Part shown: piece after piece, positions 1-9,465 of the stretch
Position numbering within the stretch: position 1 is the first letter of the stretch
Layout: the number at the start of each line of letters is the position of its first letter
Assembly (NCBI GenBank): GCA_026707545.1
Contig: JAPOWR010000001.1
Coordinates: 1,178,001-1,242,000 of the forward strand
Reading direction: 5' to 3'
Length of the DNA: 64,000 nt
From: Acidobacteriota bacterium
GTDB taxonomy: Bacteria; Acidobacteriota; Thermoanaerobaculia; Multivoradales; Multivoraceae
Made by a program: the position numbers and the translations under genes
The notes under the pieces: generated by a model
What the model was told of the DNA's origin: nothing
Database searches by the model: none
The model's input: the letters and a program-made list of their open reading frames with translations, nothing else

Positions 1-663
1 GACGATGAAGCCGGGGTACGCGATCTCGAAGTCCGAGCGGTCGCGGCCGGCGGCGGCCAGACCGCGCTCGATGGCCGGCAGGGTGGTGTCGCGCATGTAG
101 GACCGGGTCGTGAAGGGGTGAACGATCAGGCCGTCCGCGACTTCGCCGGCGACCTCGGTCATCAGCGGTCCTACCGCGGCCAGGAACACCCTCGGCGGGC
201 CGTGGTCCGTGTTCGTCGGCGTGAACATGGGCGTCATCAGGGTGTGCGAGTAGAACTCACCCTGGAAGCGGAGCCGCTCGCCCTCATACCAGTTCGACCA
301 GATCGCGCGCATCGCCAGAATGAACTCCCGCATGCGCCGGGCGGGGTGCGACCAGGGCATGCTGAAGCGCTTCGTGATGTGCGGCCGGATCTGGGAGCCG
401 AGACCAAGAATCAGGCGGCCCCGCGAGTAGGCGTTCAGGTCGTGGCCGACGTTCGCCAGGTTCATCGGAGTACGAGCGAAGGCGACCGCGATTGAAGTCA
501 TCAGTTCGATCCGCTCGCTGTGCTCGGCGGCGAGGAGCAGCGGGAAGAACGGGTCGTGCGCCGTTTCGGCGGTCATCGCGGCCGCGAAGCCGGCGTCTTC
601 GAGTTCCCGAATGCGGGCCGGGACCTCGCGCAGATCGGTGGGGAGTCCGCCGTCAACCTTCAT
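1..663 (-). CDS. LLM class F420-dependent oxidoreductase (3' end cut by window edge)
   Basis: The reverse strand is open from the window edge to an ATG at 663, giving 221 residues without a stop. The translation begins MKVDGGLPTDLREVPARIRE and reads through AGFAAAMTAETAHDPFFPL, RTPMNLANVGHDL, RGRLILGLGSQIRPHI and VAGEVADGLIVHPF, which are typical luciferase-like TIM-barrel motifs of F420- or flavin-dependent oxidoreductases. It most resembles the TIGR03617-type F420 family, recognised by eye only. A good ribosome site (caggagaacgac) precedes the ATG. The C-terminal third lies outside the window. The gene is divergent from the CoA-transferase at 789. Cofactor and substrate cannot be read from the sequence; F420 use is inferred from the family. 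Confidence 0.85.
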   Translation of the reverse strand, partial: MKVDGGLPTDLREVPARIRELEDAGFAAAMTAETAHDPFFPLLLAAEHSERIELMTSIAVAFARTPMNLANVGHDLNAYSRGRLILGLGSQIRPHITKRFSMPWSHPARRMREFILAMRAIWSNWYEGERLRFQGEFYSHTLMTPMFTPTNTDHGPPRVFLAAVGPLMTEVAGEVADGLIVHPFTTRSYMRDTTLPAIERGLAAAGRDRSDFEIAYPGFIV

Positions 664-709
664 GTCGTTCTCCTGGCCTGGTGCTTCTGAAGTCCGGGGT
701 TGGCGGGCG

Positions 710-715
710 AGTATA
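710..715 (-). promoter_or_regulatory. Candidate -10 box for the LLM oxidoreductase at 663
   Basis: On the minus strand this reads TATACT, a good -10 element. It lies 46 bases upstream of the ATG at 663, leaving a leader of about 40 nt that contains the Shine-Dalgarno sequence. No convincing -35 is visible. The same TATACT lies at a similar distance before the minus-strand gene at 6658. Confidence 0.4.
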
Positions 716-788
716 GAGGAGCATTCGCCTTGCTACGATCCCCGCTTTCGCCCTCGGAACAACTTCGGTTTCGTCCCAGGGAGCTTCC

Positions 789-2003
789 ATGCATCAGGTG
801 CTCGCCGGTGTCCGTGTCCTGGACTTCGGCCGCTACATCGCCGGACCGTTCTGCGCCGCCCTGCTCGGCGATCTCGGCGCCGAAGTGATCCGGGTCGAGA
901 AGGTCCGAGGCAGCGAGGACCGGTTCATCGCGCCGGTGGCGCCGAGTGGCGAGGGCGGAATGTTCCTGCAGATGAACCGGAACAAGCGCTCGCTGACCCT
1001 GAATCCGACGAAGCCGGCCGGCCGGGAGATCGTGAAGCGCCTGGTCGCGACCGCCGACGTCGTCGTGGCGAATCTGCCGCCGAAGACCCTTGAGGCGATG
1101 GGGCTCGACCTGGACAGCCTGCGCCAGGTCAGGGAGGACATCATCCTGACCACGGTGTCGGCCTATGGGCGCGGCGGCCGCTACAGCGATCGGGTCGGCT
1201 TCGACGGCATCGGCCAGGTCATGTCCGGCATCGCATACATGACCGGCGACGCCGACAAGCCGCGTCGCGCGGCCGCGCCGTTCGTGGACTACGGCACCGC
1301 GCTTTCCTGTGCCTACGGCACGCTGGCTGCTCTGATGGCGCGCCAGCAGACCGGCAAGGGGCAGATGGTTGAAGGTGCGTTGCTCAGGACGGCGTTGATG
1401 ATGGGCAACGCGAACCTGATCGAGCAGGCGGTGATCGAGCGCAACCGGCTGCCGACGGGAAACATGTCGCAGACCTCCGGTCCGGGCGACATCTTCCGCA
1501 CCGCCGACGGCTGGGTGCTGTGCTCGGTGATCGGCGAGCCATTGTTCAGGCGCTGGGTGGACCTGATGGCTGCGGACAACGGCACCGGAGGCGATGGCGA
1601 AGAGATCGACTGGTTGAACGATCCGCGCTTCGCCGACGATCTCTCGCGGGGCGACCACGGCGACGTGATCGGTGAGCGGATGGCTGCCTGGTGTGCCTCC
1701 CGGTCGACCGGGGAAGCGGTGGAGACCCTGAACGCGGCGATGATCCCCTCCGGGCCGGTGTACTCGATGCAGCAGACGCTGGACGATCCACACATCGCGG
1801 AGGTCGGTTCCTTCGTCGAGCTCGACTATCCGGACATGCCGCGGCCGGCGCCGGTGGCGCAGCCTTCCGTGCGCCTGACCGAAACTCCCGCCACGATCCG
1901 TCACCGTGCGCCGACGCTGGGCGAGCACACCGACGAGATCCTGGGCGATCTCGGCTACAGCAGCGACGAGATCGCCGCGTTCAGGGCTGAACGGGTGGTG
2001 TAG
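789..2003 (+). CDS. CaiB/BaiF family III CoA-transferase
   Basis: Predicted to move CoA between acyl-CoA and free acid in the cytoplasm. At 404 residues it has the usual length. The N-terminus (LAGVRVLDFGRYIAGPFCA, LGDLGAEVIRVE) is the family hallmark. FVDYGTALSCAYGTLAALMARQQTG carries the expected catalytic Asp at residue 167, followed by the GKGQ segment. The ATG at 789 is preceded by an agggag ribosome site. The upstream TACGAT at 734-739 could be a -10 box. The gene is divergent from the luciferase-like oxidoreductase and just upstream of a sulfatase. A second family III member lies at 5528-6658, so the two may act in one acid-activation route, but the substrate is unknown. Confidence 0.93.
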   Translation: MHQVLAGVRVLDFGRYIAGPFCAALLGDLGAEVIRVEKVRGSEDRFIAPVAPSGEGGMFLQMNRNKRSLTLNPTKPAGREIVKRLVATADVVVANLPPKTLEAMGLDLDSLRQVREDIILTTVSAYGRGGRYSDRVGFDGIGQVMSGIAYMTGDADKPRRAAAPFVDYGTALSCAYGTLAALMARQQTGKGQMVEGALLRTALMMGNANLIEQAVIERNRLPTGNMSQTSGPGDIFRTADGWVLCSVIGEPLFRRWVDLMAADNGTGGDGEEIDWLNDPRFADDLSRGDHGDVIGERMAAWCASRSTGEAVETLNAAMIPSGPVYSMQQTLDDPHIAEVGSFVELDYPDMPRPAPVAQPSVRLTETPATIRHRAPTLGEHTDEILGDLGYSSDEIAAFRAERVV

Positions 2004-2007
2004 AGAG

Positions 2008-4005
2008 TTGAGCCGTCTCCAGCGCCGTATCTCTGGGTGCGCGGACCTTCTGGTCCGCATCCGGGCCGATGCCGCGAAGCGGCGAGGCCATGGGTTCGGC
2101 GCCTGCTTCCTCGGCCTCGCGCTGTTGGCAGTGCCCGTCGCCGGTCAACAACCGCCCGCCGACCTGCCGCCGCCGAACATCCTCTGGATCTCGAGCGAGG
2201 ACAACGGTCCGCAACTCGGCGCCTACGGCGACGACTACGCCACTACGCCGAACCTCGACCGCCTCGCCGCCCGCGGGCTCGTCTACCGCAACACCTGGTC
2301 GACGGTGCCGGTCTGCGCGCCGGCACGCACGACGATCATCAGCGGCCTCTACCCGGCATCCACCGGCGCCCAGCACATGCGCAGCCGATCCACGCTCCCG
2401 GACGGCTTCCGCTTCTTCCCGCAATACCTGCGCGAGGCGGGCTACTACGTGACGAACAACGCCAAGGAGGACTACAACCTCGCGAAGCCCGGCGGGCAGG
2501 GAGCCGTCTGGCACGAGTCGTCCCGCGAGGCGCACTGGCGGAACCGCCCGGAAGGGGCGCCCTTCTTCGCCGTCTTCAACTTCACCGTGACCCACGAGAG
2601 CCAGATCCGGCGCCGGCCGCACACGAAGGTCCACGACCCGGCCGGCGTTCGGGTGCCGGCCTACCACCCCGACACGCCGGAGGTGCGGCAGGACTGGGCC
2701 CAGTACTACGACAAGTTGACCGAGATGGACGTGCTCGTCGGGGAGCGCCTGGCCGAACTCGAGGCGGCCGGCCTCGCGGACGACACGATCGTCTTCTACT
2801 GGGCCGATCACGGACCGGGCCTGCCGCGCGGCAAGCGCACGGCGCTGCAGACCGGCCTACATGTGCCGCTCATCGTCTCGGTGCCTGAGAAGTACAGGCA
2901 CCTGGCGCCGGCCGACTACGAGCCGGGCGGCAGCACGGACCGGCTGGTCGGCTTCATCGACTTCGCGCCGACCATGCTGAGCCTCGCCGGGATCGAGCCG
3001 CCTGCGCAATTCCAGGGGCGTGCCTTCCTCGGGGCCCACGAGGCGGCGCCAAACGAGTTCCTGTTCGGTTTTTCCGACCGCATGGACGAACGCTACGACC
3101 TGGTCCGGAGCGTCCGCGACCAGCGCTATCTCTACGCGCGCAACTTCCTGGTCGACCGGCCCTACGGTCAGCGTCTCTCCTACCAGATGGAGACGCCGAC
3201 CACCCGGGTCTGGCTGCGGCTGTTCCAGGAGGGTGAACTGAACGACGCGCAGGCGGCCTTCTGGGGGGAGAAGCCGAGCGAGGAGCTCTACGACCTGGAG
3301 AACGATCCGGATCTGGTCAACAACCTCGCGGCGTCACCTGACCATGCGGCCGAGAGAGAGCGGCTGGCCGCGGCGTTGCGGCGGCAGCTCCTGACGATTC
3401 GCGATCTCAGTTTCCTACCTGAAGGCGAGATGCACCGCCGGGCGGCGGACATGGGCGGTGTGCCGTGGACCTACGGCCAGGGCGGCTACCAGATCGAGCG
3501 GGTACTGCCCGCGGCCGAACTGGCCACCGATCGGTCGAGGTGGGGGAGCGGGGACATCGAGCGGTTGACCCGCATGCTCGGAGACCCGGACTCTGCAGTA
3601 CGCGCCTGGGCCGCAATCGGGCTGCGCACTCGTGGCGCGGACGCGGTACGTTCGGCCGCCGGCGCGCTGCGGGCCGCGCTTGGCGACCCCTCGCCACCGG
3701 TGCGTATCTTCGCGGCCGAGGCTCTGGGTCGGTTCGGCGATGAACAGGACCGTGCTCCCGCGGTCGAACTCCTGCTGGCCTCGGCTTCAACCGACGACAG
3801 CGACTTCTTCGACGCGCTGCTCGCGCTCAATGCGCTCGACTACCTCGAACCGGAGGTGCTCGGCGGTGCGAACGGTCAGGCCGATGCCTGGCGGAAGGGG
3901 CTCCGTGCCTTGCCGAGTGAACTCGAAGGCCTCGACCGCCGATTCAGGAACTATGTACCTCGGCTGCTCGAGGCCATCTGGCTCGACCTGGACGAGGCGC
4001 CCTGA
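2008..4005 (+). CDS. Secreted sulfatase with C-terminal HEAT-like repeats
   Basis: A type I sulfatase of the arylsulfatase/heparan-N-sulfatase group, expected to hydrolyse sulfate esters or sulfamates outside the cytoplasm. The metal-binding start NILWISSEDNGPQLGAYGDD is present. The formylglycine motif reads VCAPARTTIISG, with Cys at nt 2314-2316 (C-x-P-x-R), and YWADHGPGLPRGKRT follows as a second metal/sulfate region. A hydrophobic stretch ending AVPVAG-QQ looks like a signal peptide. The last roughly 180 residues contain HEAT-like helices (LGDPDSAVRAWAAIGLR, LGDPSPPVRIFAAEALGRFG). The start is uncertain: no ATG or GTG lies in frame between the previous stop and the signal peptide, so I chose TTG at 2008, with only a weak ribosome site. 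A formylglycine-generating enzyme is needed but not present here. Confidence 0.85.
   Translation: MSRLQRRISGCADLLVRIRADAAKRRGHGFGACFLGLALLAVPVAGQQPPADLPPPNILWISSEDNGPQLGAYGDDYATTPNLDRLAARGLVYRNTWSTVPVCAPARTTIISGLYPASTGAQHMRSRSTLPDGFRFFPQYLREAGYYVTNNAKEDYNLAKPGGQGAVWHESSREAHWRNRPEGAPFFAVFNFTVTHESQIRRRPHTKVHDPAGVRVPAYHPDTPEVRQDWAQYYDKLTEMDVLVGERLAELEAAGLADDTIVFYWADHGPGLPRGKRTALQTGLHVPLIVSVPEKYRHLAPADYEPGGSTDRLVGFIDFAPTMLSLAGIEPPAQFQGRAFLGAHEAAPNEFLFGFSDRMDERYDLVRSVRDQRYLYARNFLVDRPYGQRLSYQMETPTTRVWLRLFQEGELNDAQAAFWGEKPSEELYDLENDPDLVNNLAASPDHAAERERLAAALRRQLLTIRDLSFLPEGEMHRRAADMGGVPWTYGQGGYQIERVLPAAELATDRSRWGSGDIERLTRMLGDPDSAVRAWAAIGLRTRGADAVRSAAGALRAALGDPSPPVRIFAAEALGRFGDEQDRAPAVELLLASASTDDSDFFDALLALNALDYLEPEVLGGANGQADAWRKGLRALPSELEGLDRRFRNYVPRLLEAIWLDLDEAP
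2041..2083. repeat. Double hairpin at the 5' end of the sulfatase
   Basis: Two adjacent perfect inverted repeats: gcggacc-ttct-ggtccgc (2041-2058) and gccgc-gaa-gcggc (2071-2083). They sit directly after the CoA-transferase stop and in front of the sulfatase signal peptide. This resembles a REP-like intergenic element or paired RNA hairpins more than coding sequence, and it is why the sulfatase start is doubtful. I saw no second copy in the window. Confidence 0.5.
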
Positions 4006-5463
<1,458 letters not shown>

Positions 5464-5527
5464 GGTTCCATTCCTCCTCTGAATCGATGTTGGCCAGCCG
5501 ACTCGGCGCCGGCCGGGTGCGGCAGGA

Positions 5528-6658
5528 TCAGATCGCGCCGGCGGCCCGCATCGCGTCGATCCGTTCACCGCTGAACCCCCAGTCCGCCAGCACGGCGTCG
5601 CTGTGCTCGCCGGCCTTCGGCGGCGGCCCCTGGACTGCGACGGGCGTGCGGCTGAAGCGTGGCGCCGGCGCCGGCTGGGCCACGCCGTCGACCTCCACGA
5701 AGGTGTCTCGCGAGCGGTTGTGCGGGTGCTCGATCGCCTCGCCGATCGTGAGAACCGGTGCGAAGCAGACGTCGCTGCCCTCCATCATCTCGCACCACTC
5801 GTCGCGAGTCTTCGTGCGGAAGACCTCGGCCAGCTTGCTCTTGAGTTCGGGCCACCGGTCCCGGTCCGTCAGATGACCTTCCCATTCGCGGCCGTCGAGT
5901 CCGGTCTTCTCGAGCAGCAGGGCGTAGAACTGCGGCTCGATCGATCCCACGGATACGTACTCGCCGTCCGCGCACTCGTAGGTGTCGTAGAAGTGGGAGC
6001 CGCTGTCCAGCATGTTCGAACCCCGCGTGTCCCTCCACACGCCCGCCGAGTGCATTCCGACGACGGCGGCCAGCAGGAGGGCGGAGCCGTCCGTCATCGC
6101 AGCGTCGACCACCTGCCCCTTGCCGGACTTCTGCGCCTCGAGCAGACCGGCCACCACCCCCAGGGCAAGCAGCATGCCGCCGCCGCCGAAGTCGCCGACC
6201 AGGTTGAGCGGCGGAACCGGCTTGCCGCCGTTGTTGCCGATCGAGTGCAGGACGCCGGAGAGCGCGATGTAGTTGATGTCGTGGCCGGCCGCGTGCGCGA
6301 TCGTGCCGTTCTGCCCCCAGCCCGTCATGCGGCCGAAGACGAGCCTGGGATTGCGCTCGAGGCACACGTCGGGACCGAGTCCGAGCCGCTCCATGACCCC
6401 GGGCCGGAACCCCTCGATCAGGCCGTCCGCCCGTTCCACCATGTCGAGCACCGCCTCGACCGCTTCCGGTCGCTTGAGGTCCATCCCCAGGGAGCGTCTC
6501 CCGCGGTTCAGCACGTCGAACTTCGAGCCGCGTCCCGCATACGCCTTACGGTCGATACGGACGACCTCGGCGCCCAGATCGGAGAGCACCATGGCGCAGA
6601 AGGGGCCCGGGCCGATGCCGGCGATTTCGAGAATGCGGTAGCCGTCGAGTGGTCCCAT
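5528..6658 (-). CDS. Alpha-methylacyl-CoA racemase-like family III CoA-transferase
   Basis: A 376-residue CaiB/BaiF-fold protein. It begins [20 protein letters not shown], followed by [27 protein letters not shown] and [18 protein letters not shown] are diagnostic of the AMACR branch, and the conserved His and Asp of racemase catalysis are both present in these segments. The expected reaction is epimerisation of 2-methyl-branched acyl-CoA before beta-oxidation; a true CoA-transferase role cannot be excluded. The start at 6658 is chosen because the following methionine-glycine start is universal in the family and ggag lies upstream. It lies 64 bp upstream of the PqaA-like gene on the same strand and is divergent from the luciferase-like gene at 6810. 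Confidence 0.92.
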   Translation of the reverse strand: MGPLDGYRILEIAGIGPGPFCAMVLSDLGAEVVRIDRKAYAGRGSKFDVLNRGRRSLGMDLKRPEAVEAVLDMVERADGLIEGFRPGVMERLGLGPDVCLERNPRLVFGRMTGWGQNGTIAHAAGHDINYIALSGVLHSIGNNGGKPVPPLNLVGDFGGGGMLLALGVVAGLLEAQKSGKGQVVDAAMTDGSALLLAAVVGMHSAGVWRDTRGSNMLDSGSHFYDTYECADGEYVSVGSIEPQFYALLLEKTGLDGREWEGHLTDRDRWPELKSKLAEVFRTKTRDEWCEMMEGSDVCFAPVLTIGEAIEHPHNRSRDTFVEVDGVAQPAPAPRFSRTPVAVQGPPPKAGEHSDAVLADWGFSGERIDAMRAAGAI

Positions 6659-6702
6659 GATCCGTCGCTCCAGGGGAGGTTTTGTGCGGGGGGAGGCGCG
6701 CC

Positions 6703-6741
6703 AGTATAGGAGACGGACCGGCGCCCGCCGTGCCGTACAAT
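6703..6741. promoter_or_regulatory. Divergent promoter region with two candidate -10 boxes
   Basis: Between the divergent starts at 6658 and 6810 there is TATACT on the minus strand (complement of 6703-6708), about 45 bases from its ATG. On the plus strand TACAAT (6736-6741) lies about 70 bases from the ATG at 6810. Both match a -10 consensus well; no clear -35 was found for either. Confidence 0.4.
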
Positions 6742-6772
6742 CCGGCGACCCGACGACCATTCGATCACCGGC

Positions 6773-6792
6773 CCACGGCATCCCTGCCGTGG
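6773..6792 (+). promoter_or_regulatory. Perfect inverted repeat overlapping the Shine-Dalgarno of the 6810 gene
   Basis: CCACGGCA-TCCC-TGCCGTGG is an 8-bp perfect stem with a 4-nt loop. The right arm runs into the ggagggg ribosome site (6791-6797) of the luciferase-like gene. It could be an RNA hairpin that masks the ribosome site or a 20-bp operator for a dimeric repressor. Which of these applies cannot be told from the sequence. Confidence 0.5.
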
Positions 6793-6809
6793 AGGGGAGA
6801 GTTCAGACG

Positions 6810-7766
6810 ATGCAGCGCTACGGCATGACGATTCCGTTCAACCTGCCCCTGGCGGAGCAGGAGGACCTGATCAAGGAGATGGTCGACCTCGGCTACACGG
6901 ACTTCTGGTCCTCCGAGTCGAACGGCTCCGACGGTTTCATCCCGCTGGTGCAGGCGGCGATCTGGGCTCCGACGGCGCGGCTCGGGATCGCGATCATCCC
7001 CGCCTACACCCGGGGACCGGCGCTGATGGCGATGACCGTGGGCGCGATGGCGGAGGCGGCGCCGGGCCGGTTCGTCATGGGCCTCGGCACGTCGTCCAAC
7101 GTGATCGTCGAGCAGTGGAACGACATCCCGTTCGAGCGGCCCTACTACAAGACCCGCGACATGGTGCGGTTCCTCAAGAAGGCGCTCGGTGGCGACCGGA
7201 TCGACGAGGACTTCGGCAGCTTCAAGGTCCGCGGCTTCCGCATGGGCCGGCCGCTCAAGGAGAATCCACCGATCCTGGTCGCGGCGCTACGCGAGGGCAT
7301 GCTGCGGATGGCCGGCCGCGAGGGCGACGGAGCGATCCTCAACTGGCTGTCTCCCGAGGACGTGAAGACGGTCGTCCCCTATGTCCACCAGGCCGGCCCC
7401 GGCAAGGAAATCGCAGCGCGCATCTTCGTCATCCCTACGGAGGACAAGGGCGTGGTGGACTTCGTCGGCCGGCGCGCCATGGCGGCCTACCTGAACGTGC
7501 CGGTCTACGCCGCGTTTCACGACTGGCTGGGCCGGCGGGACGATCTTGGCCCGATGTGGGACGCCTGGGGCGCCGGCGACCGCAAGAAAGCGGTCGAAGT
7601 GATCCCGGAAGAGACGCTGCGCGACATCCTGATCATCGGCTCGCCCGGGAAGTGCCGGGAACGGATCCAGGAGTACATCGAGGCGGGAGTGCACACGCCG
7701 GCGCTCCAGATCATGCATCCGGGGGACGATCTGCGGGAAACGATCCGGGCGCTGGCGCCGGGCTAG
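6810..7766 (+). CDS. LLM class F420-dependent oxidoreductase
   Basis: A 318-residue luciferase-like TIM-barrel enzyme starting MQRYGMTIPFNLPLAEQEDL. DLGYTDFWSSESNGSDGF, APTARLGIAIIPAYTRGPALMAM, APGRFVMGLGTSSNVIVEQWN and ILIIGSPGKCRERIQEYIEAGV are standard family blocks. It likely uses F420H2 or FMNH2 for hydride transfer to an organic substrate in the cytoplasm; the cofactor assignment is by family only. The ATG at 6810 has ggaggggaga upstream. It is divergent from the AMACR-like gene and followed on the same strand by a VOC protein and an SDR, suggesting a small catabolic cluster. Confidence 0.88.
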   Translation: MQRYGMTIPFNLPLAEQEDLIKEMVDLGYTDFWSSESNGSDGFIPLVQAAIWAPTARLGIAIIPAYTRGPALMAMTVGAMAEAAPGRFVMGLGTSSNVIVEQWNDIPFERPYYKTRDMVRFLKKALGGDRIDEDFGSFKVRGFRMGRPLKENPPILVAALREGMLRMAGREGDGAILNWLSPEDVKTVVPYVHQAGPGKEIAARIFVIPTEDKGVVDFVGRRAMAAYLNVPVYAAFHDWLGRRDDLGPMWDAWGAGDRKKAVEVIPEETLRDILIIGSPGKCRERIQEYIEAGVHTPALQIMHPGDDLRETIRALAPG

Positions 7767-7874
7767 GCGCGCTCCCTCGTCGGGTTCTCTCGGCCTTGAC
7801 GTAAGCTCGCCGCCGCCCCGCGGCCGGACGAGTGCACGTCATTCCCCTGCCGATTTGACTCAAGGAGAACATCC

Positions 7875-8294
7875 ATGGCACTCAGCACCTATTTGACCTT
7901 CGACGGCAACTGCCGCGAGGCGTTCGAGTACTACCGGTCTGTCTTCGGCGGCGAGTTCTCGGACTTCAATACCTTCGGCGAAGGCCCGGAGGGACTGCCG
8001 CTCGCCGAGGGCCAGGAGGACCAGATCATGCATGTGGCCCTTCCGGTCGGCGACAGCGTGCTGTTGGGGAGCGACAGCACGACGTTCGGCCCGCCGCTCG
8101 AGGTCGGCAACAACTTCTCGATCTCGGTCGAGGCCGAGAGCCGGGAACACGCGGACGAACTGCAGGCGAAGCTGTCGGATGGCGGTGCGGTGACGCTGCC
8201 GATGGAGGACCAGTTCTGGGGCGCGTACTTCGGCATGTGCGTCGACCGCTACGGCATCAACTGGATGCTGGTCTACGCACCGCCGCAGGAGTAG
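7875..8294 (+). CDS. VOC-superfamily PhnB/YjdN-like protein
   Basis: A 139-residue small protein of the glyoxalase/VOC fold. It begins MALSTYLTFDGNCREAFEYY and continues RSVFGGEFSDFNTFGE, MHVALPVGDSVLLGSDS and WGAYFGMCVDRYGINWMLVY, closely matching the PhnB/YjdN (3-demethylubiquinone methyltransferase-like) group. Members have the paired beta-alpha-beta-beta-beta modules, but most have no proven activity. An aaggaga ribosome site lies just upstream of the ATG. It sits between the F420 oxidoreductase and an SDR in the same direction. Confidence 0.85.
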   Translation: MALSTYLTFDGNCREAFEYYRSVFGGEFSDFNTFGEGPEGLPLAEGQEDQIMHVALPVGDSVLLGSDSTTFGPPLEVGNNFSISVEAESREHADELQAKLSDGGAVTLPMEDQFWGAYFGMCVDRYGINWMLVYAPPQE

Positions 8295-8342
8295 CAGGGA
8301 AGCAGGGCTTCGCCTGCCAGTGAGCCACAAGGAGCCATCAGG

Positions 8343-9443
8343 ATGACTGCCATCTCTCCCAACGACGGTCCGGTTGCCGTCACTGGCGTTTCCGGCTTCA
8401 CCGGCGGCCACATGGTGCGTGAACTGGTGCTTCACGGGTACGACGTACGAGCATGCCTGCGCGACGCGACGTCCTGGCGGGGCCGGGACTGCGTCTCGTA
8501 TCTGGACCGGCTGCCGAACGTGGAGATCGTGGACGGCTGCGACCTGTTCGTGCCGGCCTCGTACGACGAGGCGTTTACGGGTTGCTCGGGCGTATTCCAC
8601 GTCGCCGCGGTGCTCGGCAACTCGGCCGACGGCAAGTCCCAACCGCGGGGTTCGGGGAACGTCGCGACGGACGTCTACGAGGGCGGCATGGCCGGGACGC
8701 GGAACGTGATCGACGCGGTGAACCGAAGCGGAAGCGTGAAGCGCGTCGTCTACACGAGTTCCCTGGCGGCGGTCGCGGGCCTGGGCGCGCCGGCGATGCC
8801 TCCGGGCTACGCGTGGACGGAGACGGACTGGGCTTCCAGCAACTTCCCGGAGGACGTCTGGAATCACCCGCGGATGTCCTATGCCCGCAGCAAGGTGGAC
8901 ACGGAGCATCTGCTGAACCAGACCGCGGACTCAAGCGGCGGCCGCTGGGACGTGGTCACGATGAACCCGGCGATGATCTGCGGCCCGATCCTGTTCAAGG
9001 CCCAGGTCGGCCAGTGGATCGAGCAGATCGGACGGTTGGCCGCGGGACGGGCAACGTCGTGGCCGACGCCCTACGACATGTACTACAACATCATCGACGT
9101 GCGTGACCTGGTGAAGGCGGAGCGCCTGGCGGCGGAGTCGGACGTCGATCACAGGGCGACCCACGGCGGCAGCCGCTACCTCCTCCACGGCAGCGGCGGG
9201 CGTTCCGCTCTCCGGCTCGGCACGGAAGTTCGCCGGATCATCCAGGAGCTCTTCCCGGCGTTCACCGTCGGCGAGCCGGAAGTCCCTGAAGGTGGTCCGG
9301 CGCCTCCGGCGGCGATCAACCACAGCAAGAAGGCGAAGGCGGTGCTGGGGGCCACCCTCCGGCCGGTGGAGGACACGATCGAGGCCGTGGTCGAGACGTC
9401 GGTCGAGCTGGGAGTGATCGAGCCACGGTTGAGGGACACCTGA
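8343..9443 (+). CDS. NAD(P)-dependent epimerase/dihydroflavonol-reductase-like extended SDR
   Basis: A 366-residue cytoplasmic oxidoreductase. VAVTGVSGFTGGHMVREL near the N-terminus holds the GxxGxxG nucleotide-binding motif. VYTSSLAAVAG supplies the catalytic Ser region, and SYARSKVDTEHLL contains the YxxxK pair. The overall pattern (VFHVAAVLG, VVTMNPAMICGP) is that of the dihydroflavonol-4-reductase/cinnamoyl-CoA-reductase branch, so reduction of a ketone or aldehyde, or oxidation of an alcohol, is expected. The ATG at 8343 has aaggag upstream. It follows the VOC gene by 48 bp and probably shares its transcript. The substrate is unknown. Confidence 0.88.
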   Translation: MTAISPNDGPVAVTGVSGFTGGHMVRELVLHGYDVRACLRDATSWRGRDCVSYLDRLPNVEIVDGCDLFVPASYDEAFTGCSGVFHVAAVLGNSADGKSQPRGSGNVATDVYEGGMAGTRNVIDAVNRSGSVKRVVYTSSLAAVAGLGAPAMPPGYAWTETDWASSNFPEDVWNHPRMSYARSKVDTEHLLNQTADSSGGRWDVVTMNPAMICGPILFKAQVGQWIEQIGRLAAGRATSWPTPYDMYYNIIDVRDLVKAERLAAESDVDHRATHGGSRYLLHGSGGRSALRLGTEVRRIIQELFPAFTVGEPEVPEGGPAPPAAINHSKKAKAVLGATLRPVEDTIEAVVETSVELGVIEPRLRDT

Positions 9444-9465
9444 GTCGCCTCTGCCGACGCGGTCC

